Positions 31,958 to 43,600 of a DNA stretch of 64,000 nt are shown here, in pieces. Both the position numbers and the translations under genes were made by a program. Below the pieces are notes generated by a model. It saw only the letters and a list, made by a program, of their open reading frames with translations. It was not told the origin of the DNA and searched no databases. Numbering within the stretch: position 1 is the first letter of the stretch; every line of letters begins with the position of its first letter. The stretch lies in assembly GCA_024734495.1 (NCBI GenBank), contig JALMQS010000841.1, positions 5,893,697 to 5,957,696 on the forward strand. The letters run 5' to 3'. The DNA is from Forficula auricularia (lineage: Eukaryota; Arthropoda; Insecta; Dermaptera; Forficulidae).

Positions 31958-32260
31958 TTGTGGAAGTTGTCGATTTCCACCTCAGAGACTGTGGAGTTGA
32001 AGTCACAAGATTTTATTTCTGACTCCTACTCTCACTTACACAAAACAGTATCCGCTTGGAACGAATGTCCTAAAATTCATTTTAAAAATCTAATATTTAA
32101 TTTGAAAAATAACGAAAATAATGCCGTATTCGATGAAATTTGCAAAAAAGCTAAGATTCAAATAAAATTTCAAAAAAATGAAGGATACTTTTTTGGACAG
32201 CATCCCTGGTTGAAAAGTCACCAACCGCCACAGCTATATAATTATATAACTCATTCTTAA
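31958..32260 (+). CDS. Unidentified 100-residue frame
   Basis: Encodes a Lys/Asn-rich protein with HKTVSAWNECPKIHFKNL and ending GQHPWLKSHQPPQLYNYI. The frame continues upstream of the first ATG without a stop for several codons. No family recognised. It could be a transposon remnant together with 31657-31794. Confidence 0.3.
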   Translation: MWKLSISTSETVELKSQDFISDSYSHLHKTVSAWNECPKIHFKNLIFNLKNNENNAVFDEICKKAKIQIKFQKNEGYFFGQHPWLKSHQPPQLYNYITHS

Positions 32261-32533
32261 TTTATTAACATGGATATTTCAATAAATTATTAATTTACAA
32301 ACACTTGTCATTGATTTTAGAATCTAATTTGAACTGATAACCAATTAAATTAACTTTATACTCATAATAGGTAGTTCTGGAGAAATCGTGATATCTTCAA
32401 TTTAAACCGTGTCTTAGTTTTTTTTATTTAGTTTTTTATTCTGGATTTCCTCGTCCTTTATAGCATAGTCTCCACTTTTTGTTTTTTATATAGATAATTA
32501 TTCATGGTGTTTGCTCTGACAAATTAAAAATCA
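32261..32533. other. AT-rich DNA
   Basis: Nothing recognised. Confidence 0.4.
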
Positions 32534-32810
32534 CTAATCCCCATAAAGCTCCATTTGACCAAAATTTTCAATCTTTCGATACCCCTTCACGTTTAAATTT
32601 GATACTAATCGAACAACGCATTCGCCAACTTGTTTATCCCTATGACTTCTAAAGAGTAGAACTTCCTTCCCACACACTTCTTTCCAAAGACATGTTATCA
32701 CCAGTCTTTCAAGCGTTGCATCCACGGATACCTTGAACTCAGACGACCCAATCACTGGAATTTCATTCCATTCTATTCTCCTTTTTTGCGATGCAAGGGT
32801 CAACGCCGTA
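32534..32810 (-). CDS. Possible terminal exon of an unknown gene
   Basis: On the minus strand a branch-like cctaat, then acttctcag, gives a good splice acceptor at 32811. The frame after it runs 91 residues to a stop at 32534, starting TALTLASQKRRIEWNEIPVI. The alternating hydrophobic pattern (FKVSVDATLERLVITCLW, EVLLFRSHRDKQVGECVV) suggests beta strands of an ordinary folded domain; C2-like is only a guess. No ATG start is needed if this is a 3' exon. Upstream exons were not found, and the gene could lie beyond the window. Confidence 0.4.
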
Positions 32811-32891
32811 CTGAGAAGTTTTATTTTATTAGGAAAATATTATTAAAAAAATTCACTGTATTAAAGTTGAGGGTCCAGTAGTGTATGGCCG
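32811..32891. other. Possible intron end
   Basis: AT-rich sequence directly upstream (minus strand) of the exon-like frame. Confidence 0.3.
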
Positions 32892-33033
32892 GTCGACCAC
32901 TGGAAGCGACAACGCACTACGGCGATGCAGCGCGAAAATGATCCAATACTCTATTTACTAAAATACTACTTTACTACATTTTTTAATTGTCGCGCTTCAT
33001 CTCCGTAGCGCGTTGTCGCTTCCAGTGGTCGAC
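32892..33033. mobile_element. Small MITE with 47-bp inverted ends
   Basis: gtcgaccactggaagcgaca and its complement at the right edge form arms of about 47 bases around an AT-rich spacer of about 48. No TSD seen. Confidence 0.75.
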
Positions 33034-33829
33034 TGGGGGATATGACTACTAATCGAGCTTACTCAAGATCAAATCTTGCTCTTCAGTTAGAACAATTTTA
33101 TCTCTGTCAAAAAATGCAAAACGACTCAATAGATTTAGATCTAGATAAAAAAAAAAAAAAAAAAAAAAAACGGGAAACCACAACTGTGAACAAATTTCGC
33201 AGGAAAATTACTGGGAAAAGGATGCACTCCTTATTAATTGCCAACGCTCGGAATCAATTATGGCACTTGAAGAAGAAGAGTGGATTAAATTGTAGTATAA
33301 AAAATGAATTTTAAAATCGACGACTTCAATTTCTTACCTTTTAGTCAAAGTCAATCTGATCAGTCTACTTACTTGTTCTACCATCTAGCTGAAAAAGTGC
33401 TAAAGTACACCTATTCAAACTCACAGAGAAATTTTCGAAAAAAAAATCCCTACTTTTTTTAACTCAGGATACAAGTGTAAAAATCTCAGCCTGTGAGAAG
33501 AGAATTTCCATTACTTTTTATAGACTTCTCTTTCAATTCGTTGTATAGAAATAAAAATAATATGAATTAATTCAATGATCCGGCTCCATTATCTATTTAG
33601 TTCATTGATGAGTGATGATAAATACAATCAGTGCCTAATCATCATTTCACATCAGCTTGATTAATTAATTCAATGATTGCTATTATAAAATGAAACGTTT
33701 CATCATTTTTTAAATTATTTTTGAAACATTTATCCTCCATTTCTATATTCGCAAATTAATTCCACCAACTTTCGGTTCACTAATTTTGAATTCCGATGGT
33801 TTATCATTGATGTGACTAACAAGAAATTA
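33034..33829. other. AT-rich DNA with poly-A
   Basis: A run of 24 A (33147-33170) falsely extends an open frame as poly-Lys. Around 33640-33700, TTAATTAATT and similar homeodomain-like sites cluster, which is common by chance in AT-rich DNA. Confidence 0.4.
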
Positions 33830-34160
33830 ACGAATAGAGCGAGAGGGGGTGGAATGACCTGCCTGTCCCTCCCTGCACCCCCTTCCCTTCAAAGGGCTAT
33901 CTTTTGTGCCCTGCACTAAGTCTATTTTGCCCGCAAAATCAATTCCAACTAATGCGCTGCCATTTGTGCGGAGCGGGGCTGACCAATAGACCAGATGCAC
34001 TCGATGGATGCATTGCAATGCAATGAAATGCAATGCAAGTGCATTGGCTCTCTTTAATGAAATGTCATTACGCTCCCAATGATTTTGCAATGTAATGAAT
34101 GAATAGTTATTGAGAGGGAGAGGGCGAACAAAGCACCGTCGGCCACCCTGTATGTATTAT
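33830..34160. promoter_or_regulatory. Candidate non-coding island 4
   Basis: A GC-richer, single-copy-looking block with gcattgcaatgcaatgaaat phase repeats, gctgaccaatagacc (CCAAT) and gcccgcaaaatcaat. No coherent frame. Confidence 0.3.
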
Positions 34161-34452
34161 ACAACAACATCGGGATCAATTTTAGCAGGCTTTAAATAGA
34201 TGCAACATTAATTGATTAACCTTTAGATGCGAATTTGACTTTTATATCTGGCACTCTTTCACAATATTTACTACTGTCTCCCTCTCTCTTGCTCTTAATG
34301 GGATTTTAATAAAAGAAAAGTACTAAGCATTAAGTAAAGTAATGAGAATGCGGCTACATGATTTATGTTTATTTTTTATGGGATAAACAAAGAATTAATC
34401 TACGAATGGTGAAGATAAAATCATTTCATGTAGAGTAAGCTTATAATTAAAA
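34161..34452. other. AT-rich spacer
   Basis: Nothing recognised. Confidence 0.4.
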
Positions 34453-35517
34453 TGCTCGACAAAAATTAAACAAAAATTTCCAACTGTAAACCTAACAAGT
34501 AGTTTTATACGCTAATTATCAAGTTATTCCTCGATTTTTTACAACACGTCAGAGTTTTGAGATATTATCAGTCAAAACGACGAAAAAGGCCATTTTGACC
34601 TATTTTCGACTCCGATATTAAATAGCAATATTTGAAATCGAAATATTTATTTAGATTTATAGATATCTCCAGCATTTTCCATGACACTTCTGAGGATTCG
34701 GATCATATCCTGTCATGGATAATGCGAGATATCTATAAATCTAAGAGTTTTATCAAAAAAGTGGTCCTAATAAACGTTCAAGTCAATAAAATTTCCTAGA
34801 GACTGAAATAGGAATATCGTTTCTATAATGACTGGTTTTCATTTTATGAAGGAAAAACTGCGATTTTTTGAAAAATAGATAATTTCCTGTCATGGAAAAT
34901 GGTGGATATCTAAAAATCTAAGAGTTTTAACAAACAAGTGGTTAAAGTAAACGTTCAAGTCAACAAAATTTCTTAGAGAATGAGATAGGAATCAAGTTTC
35001 TAGGATGATGAGTGTTTTTCATTTTATGAAGGAAAAATTGCAATTTTTTGGAAAAAATTGCATTTTTTCAAAACTTCAACCTCATTGCGGCACGGATTAC
35101 CGTTTATCCAATTAATATGAAACTTTGTTTGAATTGTAGCAAATTTTATCTAGTTTAAAAATTTATAGCGTGGTCTTTGTAGAAAATGTGCTCCTTCATA
35201 GGAAGGTTATTTAGTAAAAGTTGATAGTTTCCAAGTTATAAGCGAAAAACCGCCAAAAATGAAATTTTCAACTTTTTTGCATTTTCTACAATGTTGCCTA
35301 ACGAAATTTTGGTGGGAGACCTCAGATTTGGATTCAGAGACCCAAAAAATATATCTATATGCAAGAAATCAGAGCTACCCCAAAACTTTCTTGATTAAAA
35401 ACACAATTTGACTGGACTAATATTAGAAAACAACTTCCTCTTTGATTTTCAAATCATCACTTGTTTTTAGCTCAAATATAACTCCAGTTATAACTAAGAA
35501 ACTAAAACCAAGTGATT
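34453..35517. repeat. Foldback MITE family D, copy 2, interrupted
   Basis: tgctcgacaaaaattaaac to about 34650 and about 35418-35517 together match the left half of 18170-18793. The match is broken by repeat L. Confidence 0.7.
34651..35417 (+). repeat. Repeat L, copy 2, inserted in D
   Basis: Begins ttagatttatagatatctcc. Its block agatatctataaatctaaga is repeated with changes at about 34910, so the unit is partly duplicated. Reverse copy at 19640-20145. Non-coding. Confidence 0.7.
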
Positions 35518-35711
35518 TTTTTTTAACTATTTCCAAATTAAAATTTACATTATTATTATTATTATTATTATTATTTTATTATTTTACAATTATTTGAGCA
35601 TCGAGTAATAAATACTCCCTTCCCATGTCCATATTTACAACAATGTTCTTATTTTATTTTATTTTAATTATTTTTTAAAATTTTAGTGGGAATGATAATT
35701 AATTAGCGAAT
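35518..35711. repeat. AT-rich DNA with (TTA)n
   Basis: A perfect tta microsatellite lies at about 35547-35575. Confidence 0.8.
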
Positions 35712-36184
35712 TACTGCTAAACATTTCTTATCTAATTTTACTATAAAAATGGGAAGTCCGGATTCAAAACATTTTAGTAATATTACATATCAATATTGTA
35801 ATCTTACAACATATTGTTTCTTGAAGGAGACAATAAAAGAGTGTCTTCTGCTGGAATTATAAATTATTATATAACGATCGTTATAAATAAATAAAATTTA
35901 TAATTCCAGCAGAAGACACACTCTTTTATTGTCTCCTTCAATATATAAAAATTCTGCTACCCTCGGCAAAAAAACTTTCAATTTAACATATTTTTTCATT
36001 AATAGATATCTAATTAATACAAGAAAAAAATAAAGTTACAATTTATTTTGTATTTTTGCAACGAGTTAATGTGATTTTAGCAATATACCTAATATAGTTT
36101 TTATTTTTATTATAAGCAATCTTGGAAATTTCCTATCTATTTGTGTGATAAACATATACTAAATTTACAATTTTTTAACAGTGT
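35712..36184. mobile_element. MITE family H, copy 2, interrupted
   Basis: Matches 23832-24839 outside the insertions and ends in ttttttaacagtgta. It lacks the family A insertion and carries a small palindrome instead. Confidence 0.7.
35808..35997 (+). mobile_element. Minimal palindromic derivative with TSD (family 4), copy 2
   Basis: The body is 35821-35984. The outer arms (ttgaaggagacaataaaaga) match the 21.1-kb element but are cut to about 50 bases around ataacgatcgttat, removing both ribozyme-like cores. The one-sided tail attctgctaccctcggcaaa is kept. Direct repeats aacatattgtttc and aacatattttttc differ at one base. Confidence 0.8.
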
Positions 36185-36384
36185 AGCTGAATTTTTTGCG
36201 GGGCAGCCAGTGGCGTAACTATAACGTTTGAGGCCAGACGCAAATTCATCGGATGGGGCCTCCCTCAATGTAAAATACCAAAACCAACGCTGTAGTATCT
36301 ATGTAATAAATCACTACGTAAGCACGTACATACAAACTCTATTATAATTAGTTTGTGTATTTTTCATTGATTTCTAGTAACTTT
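36185..36384. repeat. hAT-like terminus and flank
   Basis: cagtggcgtaactataacg at about 36209 resembles hAT ends. No partner end was found. Confidence 0.35.
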
Positions 36385-37207
36385 TAATTTGAGTCTGTAC
36401 TTTAGTAGGTAATTAACTGAATAGAAAACTAATAAAATTTACTAAATTTAGTAATAATAAATGTTAGGATCCACTATGCCTAAGCGTGACATTTTGCACG
36501 TCCTGTCGCCCTATTGTTATCCCACTGAGGCAGCGTAATTATAAATTGATAGAATAAGAGCCAACTTTTTTTAGACTATGTGCGTTATCCGAAAATGTTA
36601 GATATTGGGCTATTTTTTCAGCCAATGGTATGATTTACAAAAATTAAAGCTTAGTATGGAAATTCGATGTGGGAATATTAATATAAATTTGACAAATTTA
36701 ACCTCGTTACAAGAAATCATAAGTTGGTGTCATCTATTCAATCCGATGGAATGGAATATTTTTAATTATATGTCAGAGTGGTTGTTTTTCACCCTCTCGG
36801 GAATCGTATACATATAATTAAAAATATTCCATTCCATCGGATTGAATAGATGACACCAACTTATGATTACTTGTAATGAGGTTAAATTTGTCAAATTATT
36901 AATATTCACGCATCGAATCTCCATACTAAGCTTTAATTTTTGTAAATCATACCATTGGCTGAGAAAAAATAGCCGAATACCTAAAATTTTCGGATAACGC
37001 ACATAGTCCTAAAAAAGTTGGCACTTATTCTATCAATTTATAATTACGCCTCCTGTGGGATAACAATAGGGCGACTGGACGTGCAAAATGTCACGGGCCC
37101 CCGGCATAGTGGATCCTAACATTTATTATTACTAAATTTAGTAAATTTTATTAGTTTTCTATTCAGTTAATTTAAATTACCTACTAAAAGTACAGACAAG
37201 TAAATTT
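36385..37207. repeat. 0.8-kb inverted repeat
   Basis: Arms 36385-36772 and 36811-37207 are close reverse complements (for example catctattcaatccgatgga and its complement), with a 38-base spacer. The two apparent ORFs here mirror each other and are products of the palindrome. The right arm has a small insertion (gggcccccgg). Transposon class unknown. Confidence 0.85.
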
Positions 37208-38310
37208 GAATCTATTACCATCGGCAAATTAATATCTTTCAAATTAACCTCGTTATTTAAATTCATTCGATAGGTTTCTTATTTTCTAAATTTTTGTACT
37301 ACAAGTTCTGAAAATAGAAAGACCATATTCAAATCAATTCTTTACTTTAGAAATAACAAGATTTCGGCAGTATTACCAACTTTTGATGTGTTATCGTTCT
37401 TAAGTTATCTTGGGTATCGGAATCTAGACGTAGATACAGACATAAAAAATCATTATTATTTTTACTTTTTTTCTTTAATTTACCATTTTAAAATTTGAAT
37501 TTTGAAAAAAAAAATTTCTAATCTAGGAACATGCCAAATTTAATGTTTCCTAGTCTCATTAGTAAAAGAGAAACCGTGACTAATCAATAGACAAATGAGG
37601 GGTATTTGAGTTTTATATATAGGTTTGAATAATTGAAACAAGTTTTTTTACTTTATTTTTTAATGAAATAAAAGTAAGGAATTTAGTAAAATATATCCAG
37701 CTTTGAGAATTTTATTTTAGGGATAATTCTTAATTTTTAATTAATTCTAGAACTCATTTACTTCTAATCTAAATCGTTTCTTTAATGCCCAATAACAAAA
37801 CGAATTTATTAAACTTTATGATATAATTGTTTTAATTAATAAATACTTCTAGTTTTAAGTAATTTTTTCATACTAAAAAAATCGATTTTATTAGTTAATA
37901 AATGAGATTGTTTTAATTTTAATAAAATATATGTATATAAATTTATTTTGTACTTTTTTATATTACTTAGGCTACTTGTTTTAAATGTAGCTAGTAATGG
38001 AATTGATTTTTAATTAATTGCCCATGAACCGGTCGGCTTTTTCTCTTTAAGGAAAAATATAGTAATATTGGAATAAATTAGACTTGCATGTAAATTGAGT
38101 TAATAATATTTTTAATGATTATTAAGAGTATTAAATAAATCATATAAATAAATATAAATCTGAGTTGCTAGTAATCTAAAAAGTTTCTCACTTACGTATA
38201 TAATCCGTTATTGTGTAGATATTTTTTACTTTCACTTCGTAATATATAAAACTATTAATTTTAAATAGAAGGTAAAATATTAATAATAAAAATCAATGAT
38301 ATTGTTAAAT
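37208..38310. other. AT-rich DNA, nothing identified
   Basis: A kilobase of very AT-rich sequence with no recognised structure. Confidence 0.5.
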
Positions 38311-38675
38311 TTTTATAATTTTTCTACTTAATATAACAAAGAATAATTGACATATCAATGAGAATTGTTTTTTGACCGCGCTTATTTGTAAAAGATATTT
38401 ATCACGGGACTACTGCGGATTATGCTATTGAAGTCTGTGGAGTCTTAAGTCTTGAACCAAGAGAGAAAAAAGATGTGATCCACTTAACTACAATCCAACG
38501 TCATTTCGCGTATAGCCCCTAGACATTCGGATGGATCACAGACTCCGCAGACTTCAATAGCGTAATCAGCAGTAGTCTCGCGATAAATATCTTTTTCAAA
38601 TAAGCGCGGTCAAAAACAATTCTTATTGATATAACAATTATTCTTTGTTATATTAATTAGAAAAATTATAAAAAT
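38311..38675. mobile_element. MITE family K, complete foldback
   Basis: Arms of about 135 bases (tttataatttttctacttaa to gaagtctgtggagtc, and the complement) around a core of about 85 bases. A copy lacking the right arm lies at 15985-16212. No coding sequence. Confidence 0.8.
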
Positions 38676-38847
38676 TTATTTAAGATCATTATTTCAAGTT
38701 AGAAATATATAAGTTCAAATATTATTTTCACTCAATATTTGACAAAAATTCCCTACATTTGATTCGCGATTGAATCAAATGTAGAAAACATTCGATTAAT
38801 GATATTGTTCTCTTCTTAATCTAGAGTACTCTGAACACCGAGCGATG
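38676..38847. other. AT-rich flank of MITE K
   Basis: gcgattgaatcaaatgtag at about 38766 also follows the copy at 16 kb, so this flank may belong to a larger repeat. Confidence 0.4.
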
Positions 38848-38870
38848 CTCGGTAATTTTTTGATTCAGTT
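38848..38870 (-). repeat. Helitron-like terminal hairpin
   Basis: accgagcgatgctcggt is a perfect hairpin, the same type as 12331-12347. Confidence 0.4.
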
Positions 38871-39059
38871 AAAAGCGATATATTAATATTATTTTTAATT
38901 TTAAATTCAGATAAAAAGGTCGATTTTTTATCGGAGCCAAAATAAAATAAAATTGAAATAAAACTTAATTTATATTTTTACCAACGTTTACACCCGCTAT
39001 GGCCATCGTCAAGACGTATCACTGGGCACAGAGTTTTGAATGTAATTGCAATTAAAAAT

Positions 39060-39190
39060 AATATTAATATAGACGGAGGTTCTTTCCTTCACCCATTTAT
39101 GGTAAATCCTGAAGAAGGAGTTACGATCCTTCGAATTGTCGGATTTTTTAAGAGAATGAAATTGATATTCTAATAAATTATTTTATAGAA
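39060..39190 (+). repeat. Penelope-like terminal fragment
   Basis: Contains cctgaagaaggagttacgat, ccttcgaattgtcgg and a preceding partly complementary strand, like the families at 6.1 and 29.6 kb. The GAAA box has decayed. Confidence 0.4.
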
Positions 39191-39261
39191 AAATACCTTT
39201 AATTAATTAAATTGGCAAATTCTAATATATAATAATAATTTGAAATTTGTATTTAAAAGTT

Positions 39262-39464
39262 TTAAAAAATTAAAAAAAATAAAATTCTAGGTAGGTTTCT
39301 CAAAAATAAAAAATAATTTTGAGGTACGAGCCCATCTTCAGGAGATGACAGAGAAAACTTTTATTTTTGTGAAATCTACCTAGAATTTTATATTTTTAAA
39401 TTTTTTAAATTTTTTCTTTAATTTTCTTTACTTTATTTAAATATCTACACCATTCTCCCTTAAC
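39262..39464 (+). mobile_element. Penelope-like foldback (family 3), copy 2
   Basis: Arms aaattctaggtaggttt and aaatctacctagaattt; end tctacaccattctcccttaa as in the copy at 10.4 kb, in opposite orientation. The ribozyme-like core is broken. Confidence 0.6.
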
Positions 39465-39894
39465 AAAATATATTTAATCTATTAATTATATTGGTATTAA
39501 GCTTAGTCTAGCTATGTATCGAAAATTATCCCTAAATGTTATTAACTGTTTTATTTAATTATAATATTTACAATTATAAAATGTATAAAATAAAAATTCA
39601 TATTTGAGAATGTTTTGATTGATTTATTTATCGAATTTCTTCGGAGAATTTTCCCAGGCCCAAATATCTTATCGTTCAACGGGACTTTTTCATTTCTTAT
39701 TTTTCAATTCAGTTGGTGTCGAGATGGACTCAAAGCAACATCTACGTCCTATTAAAGGTAAATACAAATATATTCACATTTAAATTCAAATTAGAGTTAA
39801 TCTTTTTGATAATTTCTCTTAAAACCTAGACGATAATCTCAAAACATTTATTAATAATAATGATTATGAATTCACTTATATTAGTTTTAAGTAC
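39465..39894. other. AT-rich DNA
   Basis: No gene or repeat recognised. Confidence 0.4.
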
Positions 39895-40603
39895 CTAGAC
39901 CCACCTAGCGATGCACGGTAACCCCTGACCCCCCTGAAACCACACACCTCGCCCCCACCACTACACCCCCACTCCGCCCAACCGCGCCTCCCACCCCCGG
40001 ATCCCCCACAACTGCACCCCACCTCCTGGACCTCCCACATCCACCCCACCCCGCACCCACTTTTTGCATTTCTAGCTTTCTAATGGTCCACATATTATGT
40101 GTATATTTGTTTACTCGTACACCAATTTGCCCACATTCGTTCATATTGATAAACATTATAAAAAAATAAATAGGAAAATAATAATAAAAAAATAATCGTA
40201 TAGGATCTGAAATAAAAACATAAAATTAAATAAGATTTGTTTCCAAGTTATATAAAAAAAGCCACTTCAACCACTTTATTTATAAACACATCTGTAATGT
40301 TATGATTTAGACACCTGTTAATTAAAAACAAACAAAAAATTCCCAATTTTATTATAATATATTAATATTTGGTATAAAGTATTAGAGGGTTTTAAAATTA
40401 AAAAACCAATTAAAAATAAAAGATAATTGAAAAAAATGTAAAGAAACTTTTTTATTGAGATTTTAATCTATCAATAATTACTTTAATGAAAAAAACATTA
40501 ATTAAGATTAAATTTGTCGAGGTCCAGACCTAGCCAGATCGCTTTCCCATCCTCAAGTACTTGTTAATAGAATTTGTTTCATCAAAATCGGTAGAGCCGT
40601 TTT

Positions 40604-43600
40604 CAAAATATAAGTTCTTCTTCTTCTTCTAGTGCCTGTCCGTTACCGGACGTTGGCGATCATTCTGGCAATTATAATTTTGTTTACAGAGGCTCTAAAT
40701 AGACCCGTAGTGGAAGTAGCAAACCAAGTTCTTAGGTTTTTAAGCCAAGAGATGCGTCTTCTGCCCGGTCCTCTCCTTCCCATTACCTTCCCCTGTAGTA
40801 CAAGCTGAAGGAGCCCATATCGTTCTTTATTTCTCATTATGTGTCCCAAATATTCCAGTTTTCTTGCCTTGATTGTAGTCATGATTTCCATTTCTTTATT
40901 TAGGCGTTGCAACACATTTTTATTTGTAACATAGGCTGTCCAAGGGATTCTCAAAATTCTTCGATATAGCCACATTTCAAATGCGTCCAATCTTTTACTA
41001 GCTGCTTCTGAAACCGTCCATGTCTCAGCTCCATACAGAAGCACAGGGAACACGTAGCATCGGAGGAGTCGTACTCTAGTTGGCAAATTAAGGAAATGGC
41101 ACTTGAACAGGCCCGACATTCTGATGAAAGTGCTTCGAGCTTTTTCTATTCGGCAGCGGATCTCAACAGAATGGTCCCAATTCTCTCTGACCGTACTTCC
41201 CAAATATGTGGTTGTTTCTACCTTCTCAATTATTTTATTATTTATGGTCAACATTCCAGGTTGTGGTGGATTTTTGCTTATTACCATGTATTTGGTTTTG
41301 GTTATATTTATTTCTATTCCATATTCCAGACTGTGCATCGAGAGGTCGTTCATCATGCTCTGTAGATCTTCCAGACTGTCCGCAAATACCACTGCGTCAT
41401 CCGCGAACCTAATATTATTTATCCTTATCCCATTTACCAGGATTCCCTTTGTTGAGTCATAGAGTGTTTTGTTAAAAATTTCTTCGGAGTATATGTTAAA
41501 CAAAAGTGGTGATAAAACGCACCCCTGCCGTACTCCACGTTGAATTTCAATTTCGTCACTGAGTTCACCTTTATGTCTTATTTGTGCTTTTTGGTTCCAG
41601 TAGAGATTTTTTATTATTTGTAAGTCTTTGTTGTCAATGCCTATTTTCTTCATTATCTCTATCAGCTTGTCATGTTTCACTCTATCAAAGGCCTTTTGAT
41701 AATCGATAAAGCATGCATGTATATCGCAATTCATATCTCTGCATCTTTGAAATAAAACTTGTATGCAAAACAGTGCTTCTCGTGTTCCAGTTGCTTTTCG
41801 GAATCCGAATTGAGTATCACCCATGTATTCCTCACACCGTGAGTATAGTCTCATGTGCAGAATTTTTAAAAATGTTTTAAGAAGGTGACTCATTAAGCTT
41901 ATTGTTCGGTATTCACTGCACCGTTTTGATGTTGATTTCTTTGGAATAGCGATGAAGGTAGATCTAAGCCATTCTCTGGGGATTTTACCAGTAGTATAGA
42001 TTTTATTAAATATTTTTGTAATTTTAATAATACTTTTGTCATCGAGAAGTTTGAGTATTTCTCCCTGTATTCCATCAGGACCAGGAGCCTTCCCGTCTTT
42101 ATTTAGAGAAATGGCTTTCCGAACCTCTTCTGTTGTAATGGGAGGTCCTGTAGTATCTTCAGATATTTCCACTTCTGACCGTTCATCTTCGAATAGTTCT
42201 CCTATATAATTTTGCCATGTTTTTAGTTCTTTCTGTACATCTGTGATTGTTTGTCCACTTTCATCGACTAGCCTTCCATAATTTCTTGTTCTGTACAGCC
42301 CTGCTGCTTCCTTCACTTTCTTATGGAGATTAAAGTGATCGTGTTTTTTCTCGAGTTCTTCTATTTCCTCACATTTACTATTCATCCATTCATTCTTTGT
42401 CCTTCTTATCTCTCTTTTAATCTCCTTATCTAGTCGTATGTATTCAGTTTTGTTCATCTTTTTCTTTCTTCTTCTCTCCATCATCTTGAGGATATCGTCT
42501 GTCATCCAAGATTTTCTTTTAATTATCCCTTCTGACTTTAAGTGTTGTTCACTGATTGTTTTGATAGTGTTTGTCAGTGTTTCCAACTCTTGCTCAAAGT
42601 CTTCCTTCTCTTCTATTTGATTTATCTCCTGTTCTAGCTTTTCTGTGATTTGTTCTCTTATTTCTCCCATTTTTAATTTGTTAAGATCTTGTTTCGGTCT
42701 TCTTGTTGGTGGCTTAATCTTCTTTAGTTTAAGATTTAGATGTACGACTAGTGGATTGTGATCCGACCCGACATCTGCGCTCGGATAACATTTAGCAGAT
42801 TTACAGCTGTTTCGGTATCGACTATTGATCATAATATAGTCAATTTGGTTTCTGATCACGTGGTCAAAGCCATCAGCAGGTGCTTTCCAAGTATATAACC
42901 GTCTTGGAGGGAGTTTAAAGAGTGTATTCAATATCACAAGCTGGTTTTCTTGAATAAAGGTGTTCATACGTTCTCCCCGTTCATTCCTTGTCCCGAGACC
43001 CCATGGCCCGACAAATTCGCTATTTTCTCCTTTGCCGATTTTGGCATTAAAATCTCCCATCACGACTGTTACATCCTCCTTATGCAAAGTGATTAATAGT
43101 TTAGTGAGGTCGTCATAAAATTTTTCAATTTCTTCGTCACTCTTATCAGAGGTTGGTGCATATATCTGGACAACATTAATTTTAACTGGTTTGTAGTTCA
43201 TTTGTAAAAGTAAAATTCTCTCCGATATGGGAACAAAGTTTAACACATCTTTAGCCAGTTCTTGATTGACAATTACGCCTACTCCGTGTTGGTGTTGGAA
43301 ACGGGGTTGATTCGTTATGTTTCCCGAGAAAAATACTTTCTTGTCCATTATTGTTGTCTCGCCAGCTCCGGGCCAACGCATCTCACTTATTCCCAATATA
43401 TCAATTTTTAGTCTATTCATTTCTTGTATCAGGTTGTGAGTTTTGCCTGCTTGATATAGAGAACGCACATTCCATGTGCATATTTTCAAACTTTTTCTCG
43501 ATGTTCCTTCTTTGTTTGTACTTTCATCACAAGGGTTTCGCATATTAACGACCTGGGTGGCCTTGTGTCTTGTTGGTGGAATTCCGCCCCTGCCGGATCT

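Noticed and set aside
33042..33314. A 90-codon frame with a Lys run
   Set aside because: The Lys run is translated from a 24-base poly-A tract; composition on either side is not coding-like.
36605..37002. Two overlapping frames with near-identical proteins on opposite strands
   Set aside because: They are mirror images produced by the inverted repeat at 36385-37207.
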